From Mnemiopsis leidyi (lineage: Eukaryota > Ctenophora > Tentaculata > Lobata > Bolinopsidae), in the NCBI GenBank assembly GCA_000226015.1, contig JH154832.1:424905-454005 (forward strand): DNA of 29,101 bases. Direction: 5' to 3'. Numbering within the stretch: position 1 is the stretch's first letter; each line of letters opens with the position of its first letter. Shown here piece by piece: positions 26,448 through 29,101 of the stretch. Made by a program: the position numbers and the translations under genes. Under the pieces are notes generated by a model. The model was not told the DNA's origin. It was given only the letters and a program-made list of their open reading frames with translations, and did not search any database.

Positions 26448-28405
26448 CTGTCCAGAAACATGTGTGAAATAAACATCAGACATTACATTTACATAGCCTT
26501 GATTAATAACTACCCTTCAACTGTATTTTATACTCTGGTGTTTGTCTGCGAAGTGCACTGTAAATCGAGCAACGGAATATTTTAATCAATAGGGGATGAT
26601 AGAAGTAGAAATAGTGAAATAAGATGAGGAAAAGTGCATGGAATTTTTCGAATTGTTTAAGTAAAAGTTTAAACTAATACGTTCATAAGATTAAGCAGTG
26701 CCACTACCGAAAGTTCAATTTAAAAGTCATTCAAATAAGGATAAAATTAGATGGCCTTGAGAGACAAATACAGTATGCCTGTTAACATTTTACGTGTTTA
26801 AAGTTGTAAGTTATAACAAACAAAAACCCAGGCTTAACAACACTACAAAACATGAAGAAGAAGCACAAGAGGCTTTAACAAACTCACATGTAGAGGCTAC
26901 GTTTTTATAAATGGATGAACATTAATGTAGATGTGGAGCGTGTAAGTGAGGGTATTAGCCGGCCTTTGTAGGAACAAAATTGGTTAAGGCTTAGTAGAGA
27001 GGCACGGTCGAGTAGGTAATTACATATCCGGTTAGGTTGAGCTGGACGAAAATAACCTTTAAGTAGGTACCCAATAATCAAAATGCAGTCATTCTCGGAC
27101 ACAAATCAATGATAAACTTCAGGATCCCCAGTTGTTACTGATCAAAAAGCTAACTTGGTCATTCCCTTAGTCTAATAAGTCTTAAGGCAATTTGTATTGA
27201 TAAATTTGGAGTAGAACTATAAGTATAACTGTATAATTGAGGCACTTCACACTTATAGTTAAAACGTGGATCAGCAACGATGTTTTTATACTTATAATTA
27301 TATATAAGTATAAAAAACATGAGTATTCACAAATGCTTGATTTCATATTCTATTTTGGTCTTATTGCTAAGTGCTTTGTCGTACTACATACTACTACTAG
27401 AGGGCAAAACAATAGATACTATCGAACATGAATATGATGATAAATAATGGCATAAAACGAATAGTGACATACAACAAAGGTATAGAACTTTGGTCAACAG
27501 AGTTACAGCATGAAAGTATGTTGTACTACTAGTACTGCAACTAGATTAAGTAGCAGTATACACACTGTATTACACAGGTATCGGTTCTGAATTCAAAATT
27601 AAATCAGCCGGTGCATGTCTTAAAATCTTATTCTTAAGTTAATAAGGCATAATAAATGCAATTGTGAACAGATCACAGATATATTTGAGTTTAAACAGTC
27701 GAACGCAGTAAGTATTATAACTGTCAAGTATCAAAGTTTACCCGGCCGTATCATTACGACTGAGGTGTATCCGTATAACTATAGCAAAATACACCGATCG
27801 GGATGTATATAGAATTGGTCACGGCTCTTTCTCTGACACACACACACAGGTGGCAAAAGTGATTACAAAGTTCCGAGCATGTCACATATTTGAAATTGAA
27901 CGTGAAGTCTAATCAGAACACCGAAGATAACATGTCACTCTCAGAAGGTCACTAACTGTAACAGTAACAATAACATCAAAATCATATCGCGGTCGTGGAA
28001 CATTCGATCACGATGCTGTATACGTGCCGTTGTAACTTTGATCACATTTTGACGATATTAAATCCGTCTACCGTTCTAACTAATCAAAACGTTCAGCTTT
28101 GAGCTGTGAGAGTCGCATGTGGACACGACAATCACATTTTGATTTAGGAGCTGAAAACTTTGACCATGAGGTTGAAGGAGAATTATCCAAAAAAGGCTAA
28201 TTGCTATAACAGTAACAGTCTATAGCTATAGTTCACATGACAACATTTAAATTTCATGATCTAAATTTTCTATGTTCACTCATGCTATTCGATTACATAT
28301 CAACCTTTGCATAAAACCCACATATTCCTTGAATACGGTGCCTATTGATCTTTCCCTATGACAACGAATACTTTGAGTCTTAGTAATTGAATGTAATAGA
28401 CATGG
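26448..28405. other. Intergenic, no gene seen
   Basis: Nearly 2 kb of AT-rich DNA. The minus-strand open frame at 26905-27102 (65 codons) has no recognised features. The only structures noted are the 41-bp AT palindrome at 27280-27320 and a short CA run near 27838-27847. Confidence 0.45.
27280..27320. repeat. 41-bp AT-rich palindrome
   Basis: Arms ATGTTTTTATACTTATA (27280-27296) and its complement with one extra A (27303-27320), separated by about 6 nt. It could form a cruciform or RNA hairpin. Confidence 0.8.
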
Positions 28406-28889
28406 TAAGGGGTCGTTCACATATGACGTCAGCAAATTTTTCATGGTAATTTTTACCCCCTCCCCCCCTTCCGTCATCATTCATCATCATGACAAACCCC
28501 CCCTAAATGTCAGAGGTAAATTAACATAATGACATTATCACAGTCGGAACCCCCCCCCCCCTACTTCATGTCAAAAAACTTGATTTTTGGTCTTTTATTT
28601 TTGATTTGCAGTCATTTTTGAAATTTGTATACTATGTCAGTGGATACACAGTATTTCACCAGATTTCTGAATCGGGATTTTTACTTGAAAATTTTCCTTC
28701 TGATCTTGTAAAATTCTGATAAAAATTTTCAAAGGAAATCAAAAATTTTCAAAAAAATCCTATAAATCCTAAAAATTGTTGATGACATCATCATTGGCCA
28801 AACCCCCCCCCCCCTTGTCATCAATCATCATCATTTGGAAGCCCCCTCCCCCCTACGGTCGACTGACGTCATATGTAAACGACCCCTTA
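28406..28889. mobile_element. MITE-like non-autonomous DNA transposon, 27-bp TIRs
   Basis: A 484-bp unit with terminal inverted repeats 28406-28432 and 28863-28889 that match at 26 of 27 positions. The outermost TA on each side is compatible with a TA target-site duplication flanking AGGGGTCG...CGACCCCT, which would fit Tc1/mariner-type mobilisation. Each TIR carries a perfect CRE-like palindrome TGACGTCA. The interior has three long C tracts and two related CATCATTCATCATCAT-like blocks, and no coding sequence. It ends exactly where similarity to the ZW10 upstream region begins. Confidence 0.85.
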
Positions 28890-28930
28890 AGAGAACTTCA
28901 ATAAAATAAGTAAATTTTTCTAGTGCAGCG

Positions 28931-29101
28931 ATGGACAGTTTAGCGACCCTCCTGAACAACAACCTTGACGTCAGCAATCTCACTTCTGTACAAAACACCA
29001 TCAGTACTATCGAGAAGTACATGAACAACTTGTCCAGCCAAGTTGAGGAATCCATCAACACCCAATACAGCGATGTGCTGCTACCATGTCTGAACTGACG
29101 C
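28931..29101 (+). pseudogene. Second, truncated copy of ZW10 5' end
   Basis: The first 147 nt are identical to 10794-10940 (ZW10 codons 1-49). Then one G is lost in GATGTGGCTG, followed by a substitution and another deletion within about 25 nt. The frame ends at TGA 29096-29098 after 55 codons. About 40 bp upstream of the ATG also matches the first copy, including AATAAA and TTTTTCTAG, but with several differences. The copy runs off the window end, so its full length is unknown. It may be a pseudogene, a tandem or segmental duplicate, an alternative haplotype placed in series, or a sequence with end-of-contig errors. Confidence 0.88.

Noticed and set aside
26905..27102. Minus-strand 65-codon frame
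   Set aside because: No recognised features and no continuation by splicing into the EF-hand gene was found.

Overview
This is a gene-dense, AT-rich stretch of animal nuclear DNA. Evidence for a metazoan: spliced genes with GT-AG introns, a complete tRNA-Gly gene inside an intron, a decayed seven-transmembrane receptor, a LINE reverse transcriptase fragment, foldback and MITE-like elements, and orthologues of human MRM3, PGLS, ZW10, TLCD3, PDHA and PLPP. I cannot name the species. The compact layout, and a 3' splice-acceptor-like AG just upstream of nearly every initiator ATG, would fit an invertebrate with spliced-leader trans-splicing (hydrozoans and ctenophores are examples). That is inference.

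Layout. 1-4990 is repeat territory: two arrays of a 7-bp repeat, two foldback elements, and a 1.36-kb composite with 133-bp terminal inverted repeats around a LINE fragment. From 4991 to 20996 six genes run head-to-tail on the plus strand with gaps of about 310-660 bp: MRM3-type mitochondrial rRNA 2'-O-methyltransferase (5 exons), 6-phosphogluconolactonase (4 exons), ZW10 (1 exon), a TLCD3/FAM57-type TLC-domain membrane protein (6 exons), a 12-finger C2H2 protein (1 exon) and mitochondrial pyruvate dehydrogenase E1-alpha (9 exons). A decayed antisense rhodopsin-type GPCR lies in PGLS intron 2 and a tRNA-Gly(CCC) lies in PDHA intron 6. After about 2.2 kb, which includes three E-boxes at exact 15-bp spacing, comes a PAP2-family lipid phosphate phosphatase (4 coding exons). 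A small EF-hand gene is on the minus strand at 25601-26436. The last 2.6 kb holds an AT palindrome, a 484-bp MITE-like element and, flush against it, a second copy of the ZW10 5' end that runs off the window.

The genes do not form one pathway. PDHA (pyruvate to acetyl-CoA) and MRM3 (mitoribosome) are mitochondrial, PGLS is in the cytosolic pentose phosphate pathway, ZW10 acts at kinetochores and in Golgi-ER tethering, and TLCD3 and PLPP act on membrane lipids. If they share transcripts, the grouping looks like housekeeping polycistrons rather than a functional cluster.

The observations most worth following up are: the AG-next-to-ATG pattern with tight same-strand spacing; an in-frame 39-bp tandem duplication of a 3' splice site plus exon start in PDHA; the truncated second ZW10 copy bordered by a MITE; and a hammerhead-like core inside the inverted repeats at 2464-3827. 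Exon boundaries were worked out by reading frame, splice dinucleotides and remembered family conservation, without transcripts or database searches.
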